64,000 nt of DNA from Schinkia azotoformans LMG 9581 (lineage in GTDB: Bacteria; Bacillota; Bacilli; Bacillales; Bacillaceae_J): contig NZ_AJLR01000147.1 of assembly GCF_000307855.1 (NCBI RefSeq), positions 62,001-126,000 of the forward strand, written 5' to 3'. A program made the translations under genes and the position numbers. Positions 63,665 through 64,000 of the stretch are shown here, piece after piece. The notes under the pieces are model-generated. The model was given only the letters and a program-made list of their open reading frames with translations, made no database searches and was not told where the DNA came from. Positions within the stretch are counted from its first letter, which is position 1, and each line of letters starts with the position of its first letter.

Positions 63665-63859
63665 TTGTCTTTAAACACACGAATTGATCACCAAGTTCTT
63701 GAGAAAATTATTCATACATTGGAGGGCTTAGAATTTGGAACGGTTCAAATAACAGTTCATGATTCACAGGTGACACAAATTGAAAAGAATGAAAAGCACC
63801 GGTTTCAATTACAAAAACCAAAAGCAAAGGCCTCTACAACAAATGAAAGTCAAAAGTAA
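63665..63859 (+). CDS. yezD: YezD family protein (DUF2292)
   Basis: A 64-residue protein with VLEKIIHTLEGLEFGTVQIT and QVTQIEKNEKHRF, typical of YezD. YezD-like genes are often found behind S-box leaders in sulfur-assimilation operons; the function is unknown. The start is probably TTG 63665, after GGGGAGGAGAGGG. An upstream ATG at 63614 falls inside the terminator hairpin and is unlikely to be used. Confidence 0.85.
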   Translation: MSLNTRIDHQVLEKIIHTLEGLEFGTVQITVHDSQVTQIEKNEKHRFQLQKPKAKASTTNESQK

Positions 63860-63900
63860 GACCTTAACAAAATTAAATTCTTGCCGATCGGACCACCGAA

Positions 63901-63958
63901 GGCTCCTTTAGTTTCTAGGTACAACTATGTACTAAAACTTTAGGGGCTTTTTTATTTT
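63901..63958 (+). terminator. Terminator after yezD, part of a three-arm structure
   Basis: Bases 63901-63914 pair with 63935-63948 (12 of 14 positions, counting G-U), with an inner GTAC/GTAC stem, and a long T-rich run follows. A third arm, AAAGCCCCTAAA (63963-63974), can pair instead with TTTAGGGGCTTT (63939-63950). Confidence 0.75.
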
Positions 63959-63985
63959 TTTTAAAGCCCCTAAAAATCAAAGATT

Positions 63986-64000
63986 GGAGTGGAGAATTTG
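63986..64000 (+). other. Ribosome-binding site and possible TTG start at the window edge
   Basis: GGAGTGGAG followed by AAT and TTG (63998-64000) looks like the beginning of the next plus-strand gene. Nothing of its product is in the window. Confidence 0.35.

Overview
The window is AT-rich DNA from a Gram-positive bacterium, most likely a facultatively anaerobic, denitrifying member of the Bacillaceae. The evidence is strong Shine-Dalgarno sequences with many TTG/GTG starts, lipobox lipoproteins, two S-box (SAM) riboswitches, and close relatives of Bacillus proteins (GlnK/GlnL, YyaE, YqfL, YezD, YdbM-like, MetI/MetC). The species cannot be named from the sequence alone. No rRNA, tRNA or CRISPR array was seen.

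Layout. (1) 1-9.2 kb is a respiration and signalling block. It holds the end of a nitrous-oxide reductase maturation operon (nosD-nosY-nosF plus a FixH/SurA-like lipoprotein), an MCP-ATPase-STAS operon behind an Fnr/Crp-type box, a V4R protein under a perfect Fur box, a PAS-GGDEF-EAL protein with a DUF2249 protein, and a Crp/Fnr regulator. (2) 9.2-23.3 kb is a self-contained sigma-54 regulon. Operon A encodes a DUF6282 hydrolase, GlcD- and GlcF-like dehydrogenase subunits and a double-domain nitrilase. A sensor kinase and NtrC-type activator follow, then operon B, an OpuC-type ABC importer. Both operons have -24/-12 promoters and share an upstream palindrome. An MmgE/PrpD gene remnant and an alpha/beta hydrolase come next. 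(3) 23.4-27 kb carries pyruvate phosphate dikinase and its regulatory kinase/phosphorylase. (4) 27-41.2 kb is a LacI-controlled carbohydrate locus: two zinc polyol-type dehydrogenases, a TRAP transporter, split transketolase, aldehyde dehydrogenase, tartrate/D-malate-type dehydrogenase, EamA exporter, phosphofructokinase and aldolase, with five AAGCGCTT operators and no sugar kinase. (5) 41.3-51 kb is anaerobic molybdoenzyme territory: a Fnr/Crp box, a TorD-like chaperone and a DmsABC-type reductase, then on the other strand a PucR/CdaR-type regulator with a cytoplasmic YyaE-like molybdoenzyme and its ferredoxin subunit, plus a divergent polyferredoxin. (6) 51-56.4 kb holds a GlnK/GlnL-like two-component system beside a Dcu C4-dicarboxylate transporter and aspartase, a fumarate/aspartate module. 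(7) 56.4-64 kb is a sulfur island: a YjiH remnant, S-box-controlled metI-metC, a solo TnpB element with its omega RNA abutting an ABC-ATPase relic, a YdbM-like acyl-CoA dehydrogenase, YceI, and S-box-controlled yezD.

The common theme is life with changing oxygen and electron acceptors: N2O, an S-/N-oxide-type substrate and fumarate, tied to chemotaxis, c-di-GMP and Fnr-type control. Two substrate-specific catabolic regulons of unknown substrate are inserted among these genes. The two most novel-looking systems are the sigma-54 regulon (with a nitrilase whose second domain has lost its nucleophile) and the kinase-free TRAP/transketolase pathway.
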